A stretch of DNA of 54,009 nucleotides from Butyrivibrio fibrisolvens (lineage in GTDB: Bacteria; Bacillota; Clostridia; Lachnospirales; Lachnospiraceae). Positions 15,981-24,775 of the stretch are shown here, one piece after another. The notes below the pieces were generated by a model. It was not told the DNA's origin. It made no database searches and saw only the letters and a list, made by a program, of their open reading frames with translations. The DNA is taken from positions 124,819 through 178,827 of the forward strand of contig NZ_CP146964.1 in assembly GCF_037113525.1 (NCBI RefSeq), written 5' to 3'. Every line of letters starts with the position of its first letter. Within the stretch, counting starts at the first letter, position 1. The translations under genes and the position numbers were made by a program.

Positions 15981-17216
15981 ATGTACACACTTAATGAGAA
16001 CTATTTAAAACTTCCGGGAAGCTATCTGTTTTCAGGAATCGCAAAGAAAGTCGCAGCTTATCAAAAAGCTCATCCGGATGCTGATATCATTCGTCTTGGT
16101 ATTGGTGATGTAACACAGCCCCTGTGCAAAGCTGTTATAGACGAGCTTCACAAGGCCGTTGACGAGATGGCAAGTGCTGATACCTTCAAGGGATACGCAC
16201 CAGACCTTGGTTATGAATTCCTTCGTCATGCTATGGCTGAAAACGACTACAGAAATAACGGCTGCGATATCGCTGATGATGAGATCTTCATCTCCGATGG
16301 TGCAAAGTCAGATTCTGCCAACATCCAGGAGATCTTCGGCCAGGACGTAAAGCTTGCTGTATGCGACCCTGTATATCCTGTATATGTTGATTCCAACGTT
16401 ATGGCAGGAAGATGCGGTGATTATGATGAAAAGACAGGCATGTGGAGTAACGTAATCTATATGCCATGTACAGCTGAGAACGGCTTCGCTCCGGAGCTTC
16501 CTACAGAAACACCTGACCTTATCTATCTGTGTTTCCCTAACAATCCAACAGGTGAAGTTATCACAAGAGATGAGCTTCAGAAATGGGTTGATTATGCTAA
16601 TAAGGTTGGCGCTATCATCATCTATGATGCAGCATATGAAGCTTATATCACAGATCCTTCAATCCCTCACAGCATCTATGAGTGTAAGGGTGCAAGAACC
16701 TGCGCTATAGAGCTTAGATCTTTTTCCAAGAATGCGGGATTTACAGGTCTTAGACTTGGCGCAACTATCATTCCTCACGACATCGTAGTAGCTAAAACTG
16801 CTATAGGAAAAGAAAACGTCGAGCTTCACAGCCTCTGGGCAAGAAGACACGGCACCAAGTATAACGGTGCTCCTTACATCGTACAGCGCGCAGGTCTTGC
16901 ATGCTACTCAGAAGAAGGCAAGGCTCAGATCAAGGAGCAGGTTGCTACATACATGAAGAATGCCAAGTACATCAAGAATGGTCTTAAGGAAGCCGGTTAC
17001 ACCGTATACGGCGGCGAGAACTCACCTTATGTATGGCTTAAGACTCCTGACAACATGACAAGCTGGGAATTCTTCGATATGCTTCTTGAAAAGGCAAATG
17101 TTGTTGGTACTCCAGGTTCAGGCTTTGGTCCAAGCGGCGAGCACTACTTCAGACTTACTGCTTTCGGAAGCTATGAAAACAGCGTAAGGGCTATTGAAAG
17201 AATCAAAAATATGTAA
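15981..17216 (+). CDS. dapL: LL-diaminopimelate aminotransferase
   Basis: A 411-aa PLP enzyme that converts tetrahydrodipicolinate directly to LL-diaminopimelate in lysine and peptidoglycan precursor synthesis. The fold I aminotransferase pattern is complete: IRLGIGDVTQPLC near the start, the FPNNPTGEVIT loop, DAAYEAY, the PLP-binding Lys250 in SFSKNAGFTGLRLG, and the C-terminal FRLTAFG arginine. The DapL-specific start (MYTLNENYLKLPGSYLFSGI) distinguishes it from other aminotransferases. ACAGGAGGCC precedes the ATG. A terminator lies at 17287-17340. Confidence 0.96.
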   Translation: MYTLNENYLKLPGSYLFSGIAKKVAAYQKAHPDADIIRLGIGDVTQPLCKAVIDELHKAVDEMASADTFKGYAPDLGYEFLRHAMAENDYRNNGCDIADDEIFISDGAKSDSANIQEIFGQDVKLAVCDPVYPVYVDSNVMAGRCGDYDEKTGMWSNVIYMPCTAENGFAPELPTETPDLIYLCFPNNPTGEVITRDELQKWVDYANKVGAIIIYDAAYEAYITDPSIPHSIYECKGARTCAIELRSFSKNAGFTGLRLGATIIPHDIVVAKTAIGKENVELHSLWARRHGTKYNGAPYIVQRAGLACYSEEGKAQIKEQVATYMKNAKYIKNGLKEAGYTVYGGENSPYVWLKTPDNMTSWEFFDMLLEKANVVGTPGSGFGPSGEHYFRLTAFGSYENSVRAIERIKNM

Positions 17217-17286
17217 TCACCATAATGGGATATAATTATTTTTTGATTCCAAATATATATTAGTATAATCAGTTCAAAACATAATA

Positions 17287-17340
17287 AACCCCCTAAGATG
17301 GCTGCTCGTGTAATAAAACGGAGTCACTTAGGAGGTTTTT
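17287..17340. terminator. Intrinsic terminator between dapL and chemotaxis receptor
   Basis: AACCCCCTAAG pairs with CTTAGGAGGTT, followed by T5 on the plus strand; TTTATTAT follows on the minus strand. It serves convergent genes. Confidence 0.8.
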
Positions 17341-17391
17341 AATGTCTGATTATCTTTTTCTAATCTATAGATAAAGGGATAATGCTTTATG

Positions 17392-19092
17392 TTAAATTGT
17401 AAATGAATTACGAATTTCCTTGAGTTCGTTAGAATTATCCTTGGTTTCAGCAACTACAGTTACTACGCCTTCAGAAAGCTGTGCCACATCTGTAGTCTTC
17501 TCTGCTACAGTCGTAACAGCCGTTGCAGCTTCTCCGATCGTCTTTGAGATATCAGCAACAGAAGTGCTTATATCATTAGTTGCTTCCTGAAGTTCTCCGA
17601 TCTGATCATAAATTGAACTGAGAGCATCCGAGAAACCCTTTGCATCTGCTTCATACTGTTCACTCATGTCAAGGAACTTATCATAATCTGCAGCAACATC
17701 ATTACTTACATAATCAAGTGTTCGCTGGAGACATTTGCTCATTTCGTTAACTGCATCCTGTACTTCTGCAACTATCTGCATGATGTCGTTTACAGTCTCT
17801 GAAGACTGGTTTGCAAGGGATCCTATTTCAGTAGCAACTACAGCAAATCCCTTACCTGCATCACCGGCACGTGCAGCTTCGATTGAAGCATTAAGAGCAA
17901 GGAGATTGGTCTGACTAGAAATATCCTGGATAGCTCCTGCAAGGGTATTGACTTTTTCAACAGCTTTCGATTTTTCAAGAGCTTCTTTACCCTGAGCATC
18001 AATCTCATCATAAATAGTCTTGGTTTTCTGTGATGCTGCAATTGTTTCCTGATGAATTCCTGCAGCTTTTTCACTGATCTCTTTAGCCATATCAGCTGAA
18101 TTAAGTGCAGAATCAGCAATCTCATCAGCTTTTTCTTTTATTGAATTAGTATTATTACTTATAAGATCCGTTGATGCTGATGTCTCCTGCATTGATGCTG
18201 CAAGTTCTTCTGAAGTTGCTGAGTTATCTGCATTGGCAGAATCAATCTTGAATGTTATATCTGAAAGAGTTTCTGCATGTTCGGCAAGATTATCTGATGT
18301 AGCACTTATCCTTCCAACCAGATCACGAAGATTTTGCTCCATTTCTCCGATGGCTACGGCCATAATACCTGTTTCATCTTTGTTTTTTTCCATCTTTTCA
18401 AGGTCGCCACTCTTTGTGAAGTTTAGATCACCAACCTGCTTAATGATACCTGTAAGACGTCTTATAGGTCTTGTGATTCCTGCAGCTGCCAGGATACTGA
18501 ATCCGAGAAGTATAAGGCCAAGCAGTACTGAAAGCATTATACTTGCGTTTCTTACTGTATTGATCTCAGCCATTATTTCAGTTTCGTTGGCAACAATGAC
18601 TGCGACCCATTTAGTTGAAGATATTACCTGATAAGAGCCATATTTGGTAACGCCATTTTCATCGACATAATGGAACACACCATTTTCTTCATAATTACCT
18701 GTAGGAATCGCTTTTAAAATAGCTGCAACATTGTCATTAAAAACAGTCGTTCCAAGCTTATCCTCTTTTTTGTGATAAAGAAATGTTCCTTCTCCATCTA
18801 CTACATAAACATAACTGGAGGAAATACCATTAAGACCTTTTCCATCAAGTCTGGTTTTCAGGATCTCATAATCTGTGTTCTCCTCTCCATTTTCTTCGAC
18901 CAGATCATCAACAAGTTGAGAAGACAGGGTTACTATATCCTGCATGTTATTTTCTGTTACTTTTTGAATTGCACTTCTGGACTGTGGAATAATATAAACT
19001 ATGTTTAAAAGAAGAAATAGTAATACGCATCCAATGATCAGCATAATGATCTTGGCGTAAATAGAAAAAATATTTATAGATCTTTTTTTCAT
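17392..19092 (-). CDS. Methyl-accepting chemotaxis protein with extracellular Cache-type sensor
   Basis: A 566-aa membrane receptor that controls the CheA kinase. The first membrane segment is about residues 12-34, followed by an extracellular single-Cache-like domain (about 35-185, with YVYVVDGEGTFLYHKKEDKLG and VAVIVANETEI-type strands), a second membrane segment (about 187-210), a HAMP domain (starting TRPIRRLTGIIKQVGDLNF) and a long coiled-coil signalling domain. The conserved hairpin tip is SSQTNLLALNASIEAARAG, with GKGFAVVATEIGSLANQS next to it. No CheR/CheB-binding pentapeptide is visible at the C-terminus. No other chemotaxis gene is adjacent. The ligand is unknown; Cache domains often bind amino acids or organic acids. 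Confidence 0.93.
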   Translation of the reverse strand: MKKRSINIFSIYAKIIMLIIGCVLLFLLLNIVYIIPQSRSAIQKVTENNMQDIVTLSSQLVDDLVEENGEENTDYEILKTRLDGKGLNGISSSYVYVVDGEGTFLYHKKEDKLGTTVFNDNVAAILKAIPTGNYEENGVFHYVDENGVTKYGSYQVISSTKWVAVIVANETEIMAEINTVRNASIMLSVLLGLILLGFSILAAAGITRPIRRLTGIIKQVGDLNFTKSGDLEKMEKNKDETGIMAVAIGEMEQNLRDLVGRISATSDNLAEHAETLSDITFKIDSANADNSATSEELAASMQETSASTDLISNNTNSIKEKADEIADSALNSADMAKEISEKAAGIHQETIAASQKTKTIYDEIDAQGKEALEKSKAVEKVNTLAGAIQDISSQTNLLALNASIEAARAGDAGKGFAVVATEIGSLANQSSETVNDIMQIVAEVQDAVNEMSKCLQRTLDYVSNDVAADYDKFLDMSEQYEADAKGFSDALSSIYDQIGELQEATNDISTSVADISKTIGEAATAVTTVAEKTTDVAQLSEGVVTVVAETKDNSNELKEIRNSFTI

Positions 19093-19293
19093 GCAGATAC
19101 CTCCAAATAGTGGTTATCACGTTTTACGAATTTATATCGGCATATTATTATTATTAATTAACTCTTTTATACTCCCCATATAAAGAAATATGATAGAATA
19201 TAGAGAATTACAGTATTTTTTCAACTGGTTTTAATTGCACGATAGTACTAATATATTCATAGATCGATGTCTATGTATGGAGGGATCATTAAT

Positions 19294-20427
19294 ATGAAAA
19301 AAAGAAATAATATATTAAAGGTATTAATTATTTCGATATCAGCGTTGGCTTTATCCGCCTGCACGTCTCCAAAGACTAATACTAATGCCCTTCCTGATAC
19401 GGTTACACCTGCAGAAAATGTATCCGGAGTAAACGGATCAAGTGATGATACTAATTCATCAAATGAAGGATCTGCTTCCGCAGGTGAAACATCTGCTGAT
19501 GATGCTTCGCCCAGTGATAATACTACAGATGTTTCTACAAATGATGAAGCAGATGCCAGCGCCAGTGCAGCAACTTCTACTACTGTCTACAGAGATCCTA
19601 TTAGTCCGCAAGAGCCTGTTAAAGATGGATATCTTAATCTTGTTTTCCTTGGGGATGAACAGTTTCTGACTGGAGCAAGTGAAGGAAATACGATTCCGGA
19701 TCTCATGGCTAACAGATTCGATTATGTTGAAGTATATAATCTTGCGATAAAAGACACTATGGGAGCTATTCCACGCTCACAGACTTCGACTGATCTATCT
19801 GCCTACACAGAACCAGGCTTTACAGCCATGGCTCATGTCCTTGCAGGGGATATCAAGATTTCATCATTTGGCGATAAGGTAAGTCAAAGTGCTATTGATG
19901 CCTGCAGCAAGGTCAATGTTAAAACTGTAGACTATTATGTAATAGGTTATGGCTACCATGATTATTACAACGGCGTTGAAGCAAAAAATGAGAGCAATCC
20001 TGAAGATGAACACAGCCTGTATGGAGCTATTGTCACAGGAATAAAGATATTACAGGAAGTATCACCTAATGCACAGTTTATAATATGCAGTCCATACTAT
20101 TGCAGATTCTTTGATGACGAAGGTAATGATATAGGTGATGCATTTTCTGTAACAAAGGGACTTACAACACTCGCTGTATATGCTAATGAAACAATGCTTG
20201 CAGCAGAAGGAAGTACAAATGCACTAAAGCTTCCTGCTATCAGCGGAACACTTTTTGACCTGAACGGTCATACTTATAGTCAGTACCTTGAATCAGATTG
20301 CCTTACCATGAATATTAAAGGTAGACGCATCTACAGCGACGCACTGGCGCGGGTTATAAAATATCATTTGGGATTTATTGGCGAAGAAGAAGCAAATAAG
20401 ACTATTACTATCGCAGATTATAATTAA
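19294..20427 (+). CDS. Lipoprotein with SGNH-hydrolase-like domain lacking catalytic residues
   Basis: A surface lipoprotein of about 377 aa. The start chosen is the ATG at 19294, with GGAGGG about 9 nt upstream; it gives a lipoprotein signal ending LALSAC. A Ser/Thr/Asp/Ala-rich spacer runs to about residue 100. The rest resembles the SGNH/GDSL lipoproteins common in Lachnospiraceae (NLVFLGDEQF, then VYNLAIKDT, and NIKGRRIYSDAL near the end). In active relatives block I is GDS and block V contains D-x-x-H. Here the Ser position reads Glu (GDEQ) and the His position is Thr/Met (DCLTMN). Enzymatic activity is therefore doubtful, and a binding or structural role is possible. It is divergent from the chemotaxis receptor. 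Confidence 0.65.
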   Translation: MKKRNNILKVLIISISALALSACTSPKTNTNALPDTVTPAENVSGVNGSSDDTNSSNEGSASAGETSADDASPSDNTTDVSTNDEADASASAATSTTVYRDPISPQEPVKDGYLNLVFLGDEQFLTGASEGNTIPDLMANRFDYVEVYNLAIKDTMGAIPRSQTSTDLSAYTEPGFTAMAHVLAGDIKISSFGDKVSQSAIDACSKVNVKTVDYYVIGYGYHDYYNGVEAKNESNPEDEHSLYGAIVTGIKILQEVSPNAQFIICSPYYCRFFDDEGNDIGDAFSVTKGLTTLAVYANETMLAAEGSTNALKLPAISGTLFDLNGHTYSQYLESDCLTMNIKGRRIYSDALARVIKYHLGFIGEEEANKTITIADYN

Positions 20428-20533
20428 TGTCTGCTCAGAAATAGTGAAGTAATATCTGTAACGTATTACTAATACCAGAATTATAATCATTAACTACATT
20501 AAAATGCTAATAGCTTCATAAAATGCAAATAAA

Positions 20534-20582
20534 AGCCGCGATAAAACTGGAAGTATGATATGTACCCAGTTTTATCGCGGCT
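20534..20582. terminator. Bidirectional intrinsic terminator
   Basis: A perfect 17-bp stem (AGCCGCGATAAAACTGG and its complement) with flanking A and T runs, between the convergent lipoprotein and Hsp20 genes. Confidence 0.88.
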
Positions 20583-20609
20583 ATTTATTCTTTATTTAAA
20601 TGAACATGT

Positions 20610-21056
20610 TCATTTAACTTCGATCTTCATAACGTCGTCATTTTTCTGCTCAAGTTCTTTTTTAGGAAGAATAATGGTAAGAACGCCGTTTTCATAAGCT
20701 GCATTTATATCCTCAGGCTTCATGTTATCGCCAACAGTAAAGCTTCTGTGATAGGACATCTCTCTGCGTTCCTTGCGGACATATTTACCTTTAGAATTCT
20801 TCTCATCCTTATTCTCTTTGTGATTAGCACTGATAGTAAGGACGCCGCCTTTAAGGTCGATACCGATATCCTTCTTATCGAATCCGGGAAGATCAGCCTC
20901 AAGCTTATAATCGTTGTCTTCTTCGATAACATCGGTCTTCATGGTATCGAACTCCATAAGGTCATTACCAAAGAACCTGTCAGTTGCGTGATCCCACATA
21001 TCGAAAGGATCCATTATCTCATCAAGATCATTTTTCCATAACATAGGCATCAACAT
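20610..21056 (-). CDS. Small heat shock protein, Hsp20 family (first copy)
   Basis: A 148-aa ATP-independent holdase chaperone. The alpha-crystallin domain covers about residues 35-135 (TDVIEEDNDYKLEADLPG, then GGVLTISANHKEN), with the conserved A-x-x-x-N-G-V-L motif (AAYENGVLTIILPKK) near the end. The C-terminal I-x-I/V anchor is only weakly present. The start is the ATG at 21056, preceded by AAGGGAAG; a longer in-frame ATG at 21101 has no such site. It is 93 nt downstream of the second Hsp20 gene and likely shares its promoter. The two paralogues are about half identical by eye. Confidence 0.92.
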   Translation of the reverse strand: MLMPMLWKNDLDEIMDPFDMWDHATDRFFGNDLMEFDTMKTDVIEEDNDYKLEADLPGFDKKDIGIDLKGGVLTISANHKENKDEKNSKGKYVRKERREMSYHRSFTVGDNMKPEDINAAYENGVLTIILPKKELEQKNDDVMKIEVK

Positions 21057-21149
21057 AATAAACACTTCCCTTCTATATTTACAGCTATTAGCTGTAATCA
21101 TAAATCCCGAGTCATTTAAACTCGTATATATTTGTGCGGTGTAAAAAGA

Positions 21150-21605
21150 TTATGCAATAGCAATTCTCTTGGTCTCAGGCTCTACCGGCTGTTTCTTTGG
21201 AATAGTTACTGTCAGAACGCCGTTTTCATAAGCTGCTGAGATATCTTCTGCTGTTACATTTTCAACTCTGAATGTTCTTTCAAATGAGCTCTTTACTCTT
21301 TCTCTTCTGATGTACTTGGGTTCTGGCTTCTTGTCATCAGCTTCTTTATTCTCAGCATCCTTGTGGCTGGCTGTGATTGTCAGGATGTCTTCCTTGAGAG
21401 AGATGTTGATATCACTCTTTTCAAATCCCGGAAGATCTGTGATCAGCTGGTAGTCATTTTCTTCTTCGATCACGTCTGTTCTCATGTTACTGGTGGATTC
21501 AAGACCTGTTCCCCAGAAGTTTGTGAACATGTCGTCCATAAGATCGAATGCATCGTTATAATATCTGTTACCACAATTTTGATTTCTTCTACCTGTTCTC
21601 ATCAT
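21150..21605 (-). CDS. Small heat shock protein, Hsp20 family (second copy)
   Basis: A 151-aa holdase chaperone with the same layout as its neighbour: alpha-crystallin domain from TDVIEEENDYQLITDLPG to AAYENGVLTVTIPKKQ. The C-terminus ends in TKRIAIA, close to the I-x-I anchor that binds neighbouring subunits. The start at 21605 has AAGGAG 9 nt upstream; the ATG at 21614 directly abuts that site and is less likely. It is first in a two-gene unit with the other Hsp20. Its promoter overlaps a 19-bp inverted repeat shared with the DnaJ-like gene at 25115, which suggests common heat-shock control. Confidence 0.93.
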   Translation of the reverse strand: MMRTGRRNQNCGNRYYNDAFDLMDDMFTNFWGTGLESTSNMRTDVIEEENDYQLITDLPGFEKSDINISLKEDILTITASHKDAENKEADDKKPEPKYIRRERVKSSFERTFRVENVTAEDISAAYENGVLTVTIPKKQPVEPETKRIAIA

Positions 21606-21677
21606 AATAGTCATCTCCTTACTATTTATTTTTATTTATCATTTCGAGGAATGTAACTTTCATCTCCTTGTGACTAT

Positions 21678-21706
21678 GTTATAGCACAGATAGAACAGCA
21701 ATCCAA
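21678..21706 (-). promoter_or_regulatory. Hsp20 promoter with overlapping inverted-repeat operator (site 1)
   Basis: On the minus strand GTTCTATCTGTGCTATAAC occupies 21678-21696. Its right half includes the -10-like TATAAC (21678-21683); TTGGAT lies 17 nt upstream (21701-21706). The 7-5-7 inverted repeat is nearly the same as those at 21741-21759 and 25046-25064. Confidence 0.6.
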
Positions 21707-21740
21707 TTAACTAGGAATTATATAATTCTAAAGAATTTAT

Positions 21741-21759
21741 GTTCTATTTGGTATATAAC
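21741..21759 (+). promoter_or_regulatory. Inverted-repeat operator upstream of Hsp20 (site 2)
   Basis: GTTCTATTTGGTATATAAC, with the same 7-5-7 geometry as site 1, lies 63 bp centre to centre from it, about six helical turns. A cooperative or looped binding arrangement is possible. Confidence 0.5.
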
Positions 21760-21836
21760 AGTTTATAATTTGGGAAAAGAGTACCAGTAGGCCTAAATAA
21801 GCGCTATAATGTATATGTTTTCGCAACTTTGAATCA

Positions 21837-21958
21837 GAAATCCGCATTTACTGCGGATTTCGTAAGAAAATGAATCGGTAGGTAAATAGGCCTAACACCG
21901 AAGGTGTTCTCAATTGGCCTATTTACATGACTTTTGGAACGAAGTGACAAAAAGTCAT
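21837..21958. repeat. Structured intergenic repeat family A, copy 2
   Basis: Hairpin GAAATCCGCA/TGCGGATTTC (21837-21861), stem GTAAATAGGCC/GGCCTATTTAC (21882-21926) with an inner AACACC-GAA-GGTGTT hairpin, and TGACTTTTGG/CAAAAAGTCA (21928-21957). Compared with 2661-2811, stem sequences differ but pairing and the GAA triloop are kept. The last hairpin is in the opposite orientation to that of copy 1. It runs up to the leader of the YoaK-type gene. Confidence 0.75.
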
Positions 21959-21989
21959 GAGCAAATTACGTGGCGAGGTCAAGAACAAA

Positions 21990-22670
21990 ATGAAAACCCA
22001 AAGACAGATGTCAGAATCAATGCTGCTTGCAGTAATTCTTGCTATTGCAGGCGGCTTTATGGATGCATATTCATATATATGCAGAGGCGGTGTATTTGCT
22101 AATGCCGAAACAGGCAATATAGTACTGATGGCTATTAACCTTTCAAACCTTCATATTACCAAAGCTCTGCAGTACCTTATACCTATAACAGCCTTTGCGC
22201 TTGGAGTTGTAGTATCTGAAGTTATAAGACTTAAGAATAACGAACAGGGTATGTTCCATTGGAGGCAGATTTCTTTACTGATTGAAATAATAGCGCTTGT
22301 TATCTCTGCATTCATGCCCCAGAGCATGAATCTGATAGTTAACTCACTTATTTCTTTTACCTGCGGAACGCAAGTTGCGACCTTCGCCAAGTTCCATGGA
22401 TACGCTATGGCAACAACTATGTGTACGGGTAATCTGCGAAGTGGAACCCAGAGCCTGTCTCAGTATTTCATTCACAAAGACAGGAAGATGCTGAGTAAAG
22501 CCTTAATGTATTATGGCTGCATCGCATTTTTTATAGTCGGAGCTATCATTGGAAAATATACTTCCGATATATATCAGGAAAAAGCAATTCTTGCCGCTTC
22601 CGTTTTACTGTTTGCTGCGTTTATAATGATGTTTGTAGATAGAACGAGTTTGAATAAATTCAAACTCTGA
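21990..22670 (+). CDS. YoaK-family (DUF1275) membrane protein
   Basis: An integral membrane protein of about 226 aa with six predicted membrane segments and no assigned transport substrate. The start of the mature domain, LLAVILAIAGGFMDAYSYI, with G-G-x-x-D-A-x-S-Y, and FANAETGNIVLMA are diagnostic for DUF1275; GTQVATFAKFHGYAMATTMCTGNLRS is the second conserved block (here described only by its G-Q-x-x-x-F and T-x-x-T-G-N-L-R residues). ATG at 21990 is preferred because GAGGTC lies about 9 nt upstream. The ATG at 21957 falls in repeat A and has no ribosome binding site. The last codons (S-L-N-K-F-K-L) coincide with the first hairpin of a family D repeat. Confidence 0.85.
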   Translation: MKTQRQMSESMLLAVILAIAGGFMDAYSYICRGGVFANAETGNIVLMAINLSNLHITKALQYLIPITAFALGVVVSEVIRLKNNEQGMFHWRQISLLIEIIALVISAFMPQSMNLIVNSLISFTCGTQVATFAKFHGYAMATTMCTGNLRSGTQSLSQYFIHKDRKMLSKALMYYGCIAFFIVGAIIGKYTSDIYQEKAILAASVLLFAAFIMMFVDRTSLNKFKL

Positions 22671-22732
22671 GAAGTGGTATCGCGAGTTCTACCACTTCCA
22701 AATATTAGTTTCATATGATATGAGGTTTACCA
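22646..22732 (+). repeat. Family D translational-leader repeat, copy 2 (upstream of methyltransferase)
   Basis: GAGTTTGAA/TTCAAACTC hairpin (22646-22667), then AAGTGGTA and TACCACTT around the loop TCGCGAGTTC (22672-22697), then ATTAGT and ATGAGGTT just before the ATG at 22733. Compared with copy 1 the stem pair G-C has become A-T while the loop is almost unchanged. The first hairpin lies inside the coding end of the upstream gene. Confidence 0.7.
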
Positions 22733-23878
22733 ATGAACGAATTAGAACAATATATAAAGATGATGATAGAAGCTGACGTGACAAAGATCATAATCAGCAA
22801 TCCAACTCGTAGCTCCAATGAGTTTAAAAAGCTTGTAGTGGAGCAAAATAAAGACAAATACCAGATCTCCAAATATACACAGACTCAGGTATTCCATGAA
22901 AATCTGAGCAAAGCTGATATTGCCGGCAGATGCTTCGAGCTTACAGAAGGTCTTTTCAAGCAGCTTAACGGTATGTCAGATTCGGAAGAGCATATCATCC
23001 TTATATCAAAAAAAGGAAAAGCTACCTATAAAGTTAAGAAAAAGGCTAATGATCAGGTAGTTCTGAATAAAAAAGCTCCATCAGGAAAAAAGAACTATAT
23101 CCTTGAAGAAGGCATGAAGATCCCACCACTTGTTGATATGGGTGTATTCACCCAGGATGGAAGCGTTGTTAAGTCCAAGTATGATAAATACAAACAGATC
23201 AACAGATTCATCGAGATACTCGATGATGAGATTTCATCAGGCAATATAACAAAACTCAATGTTATAGACTTTGGATGCGGCAAGTCATATCTTACTTTTG
23301 TTGTTTACTACTATCTCACACATATCAAGAACATTGATGTCAACATGATAGGCCTTGATCTTAAAGAAGCTGTTATCAAGAACTGCAACGAAGCTGCAAA
23401 GAAGTATGGATATGATAAACTCCACTTTGAACTTGGCGATATCAATGGTTATAAGACTCCATTTGATGTAGACATGGTCATAACGCTCCATGCCTGCGAT
23501 ACAGCAACAGATTTTGCTCTCTATAACGCAGTTAAGTGGAATGCAAAGATGATCTTCTCAGTTCCATGCTGCCAACATGAACTTAACAAGCAGATTAAGC
23601 CTGAGAATCTCAGTCTTATGTCAAGATACGGCATTATAAAAGAAAGATTCTCAGCCCTTGCAACAGATGCGATAAGAGCTAATATTCTTGAGTGTCAGGG
23701 ATATAAGACTCAGATTCTTGAATTCGTAGACCTTGATCATACGCCTAAGAATTTGCTGATTAGAGCCATCAAAAGACCTGTTACCCCAAAAGCCAAAGTC
23801 GTAACTGCAAAAAAAGAGATAGATGGCATGATAGCAGAGTTCGGTTTTGAACCAACATTATATAAACTTCTTATGTAA
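22733..23878 (+). CDS. Class I SAM-dependent methyltransferase
   Basis: A 381-aa cytoplasmic protein. The SAM-binding core begins at about residue 165: VIDFGCGKSYLTF is motif I, MIGLDLKEA the acidic strand 2, FELGDINGYKTP motif II, and DMVITLHACDTATDFAL the motif IV region. SVPCCQHELNKQI follows, a Cys-Cys-x-His pattern found in the Methyltransf_32/GSTCD-like group. The N-terminal 160 residues are a separate unassigned domain. RNA (including tRNA) is a plausible target from distant relatives, but the sequence does not settle it. The ribosome binding site is the ATGAGGTT box of the family D repeat. Confidence 0.75.
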   Translation: MNELEQYIKMMIEADVTKIIISNPTRSSNEFKKLVVEQNKDKYQISKYTQTQVFHENLSKADIAGRCFELTEGLFKQLNGMSDSEEHIILISKKGKATYKVKKKANDQVVLNKKAPSGKKNYILEEGMKIPPLVDMGVFTQDGSVVKSKYDKYKQINRFIEILDDEISSGNITKLNVIDFGCGKSYLTFVVYYYLTHIKNIDVNMIGLDLKEAVIKNCNEAAKKYGYDKLHFELGDINGYKTPFDVDMVITLHACDTATDFALYNAVKWNAKMIFSVPCCQHELNKQIKPENLSLMSRYGIIKERFSALATDAIRANILECQGYKTQILEFVDLDHTPKNLLIRAIKRPVTPKAKVVTAKKEIDGMIAEFGFEPTLYKLLM

Positions 23879-24080
23879 TATCTCTATGCTTTGTCTGTAA
23901 CAAAACAAATAATACTTTTGATTCGAGAAATATTTTAATAAATATAGTAACGATAGTGCTGACTATAATTATTGCTATCGTATATAATAAAATTATAAAT
24001 AAAGTGACATTGTCTCTTCGAAGCAAAACGAAGTCATGACTATAGGCCCATATACAAAGGGGCCGGAATTGGAGGCTATA

Positions 24081-24419
24081 ATGAAAAAAACTAACGAACA
24101 AGACGACGAAAAGAAAAAAGCTCGTAGAAATAGAAAAAGACTTTGTATAGGTATAGCTTGTTCTCTTGCAATCGGCTTTGCAATTGGTCTTAACTGGGAC
24201 AAGCTTGAGCCTGAAGTAAAAAAGATATCATCTAAGGCATTTAGTAAAGGAAAGGCTTGTTCAGCCAAAGCTTTAGATAAAGGAAAGAAAATTCTCGAAG
24301 AAAAGAAGGTTGCTGATAAAGTCGATAATCTTAAAGATTATGCAGACAAGCTCCTCGTATTATCAGAAGCATATACTGACAAAGCTAAAGACATATTGAA
24401 GCAGATAAAGGACATGTGA
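24081..24419 (+). CDS. Small lysine-rich single-pass membrane protein, unknown
   Basis: A 112-aa protein not recognised. A basic cytoplasmic N-terminus (about 25 residues) is followed by one membrane segment (LCIGIACSLAIGFAIGLNW, about 26-44) and a helical, Lys- and Ala-rich tail with several K-G-K and K-A-x-D repeats. It resembles YtxH-type small membrane proteins in layout only. The start at 24081 has GGAGG about 6 nt upstream. A strong terminator follows. Confidence 0.6.
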   Translation: MKKTNEQDDEKKKARRNRKRLCIGIACSLAIGFAIGLNWDKLEPEVKKISSKAFSKGKACSAKALDKGKKILEEKKVADKVDNLKDYADKLLVLSEAYTDKAKDILKQIKDM

Positions 24420-24487
24420 TACATGTCCTTTATTTGTGTATAAAATATTGATCTTATTTCTACATTTATGTTAGTGTTACCTAAAAG

Positions 24488-24525
24488 AAAAGCTCTGCTA
24501 CCTGAATTCAAGTAGCAGAGCTTTT
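24488..24525. terminator. Bidirectional intrinsic terminator
   Basis: A perfect 14-bp stem (AAAAGCTCTGCTAC and its complement) with a 10-nt loop, between the convergent small membrane protein genes. Confidence 0.9.
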
Positions 24526-24544
24526 ATATTTATACTCTTATAGA

Positions 24545-24775
24545 TCAGTTTGTAACTGCTTTAAAAAGGCATCCGAATGCAACTGCTATAAGAACTATCG
24601 GAATGATGAGTATGGTACCGATTCCGAGTATCAATCCTATCAGGATAAATGGGAAGCAAACTACTGCAATAAGTACGCCAATGAGTTTAAGAAGTCCCCA
24701 AGTTGCTTTAAAAGCTATCTTTATAAATCCAAAGAGAATTGAAAGTATGAATAATACTAATAATGTTGTCATCAT
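24545..24775 (-). CDS. Small hydrophobic membrane protein, unknown
   Basis: A 76-aa protein with two or three hydrophobic segments (TTLLVLFILSILFGFI near the start and LIGVLIAVVCFPFILIGLIL plus a third stretch) and almost no charged residues. GGAAGGGAG is well placed before the ATG pair at 24775/24772. No family was recognised. It is convergent with the Lys-rich membrane protein and shares a terminator with it. Confidence 0.6.
   Translation of the reverse strand: MMTTLLVLFILSILFGFIKIAFKATWGLLKLIGVLIAVVCFPFILIGLILGIGTILIIPIVLIAVAFGCLFKAVTN

Noticed and set aside
21605..21780. CIRCE (HrcA) element upstream of Hsp20
   Set aside because: The TTAGCACTC-N9-GAGTGCTAA sequence is not present; the inverted repeat found has a different half-site and spacing.
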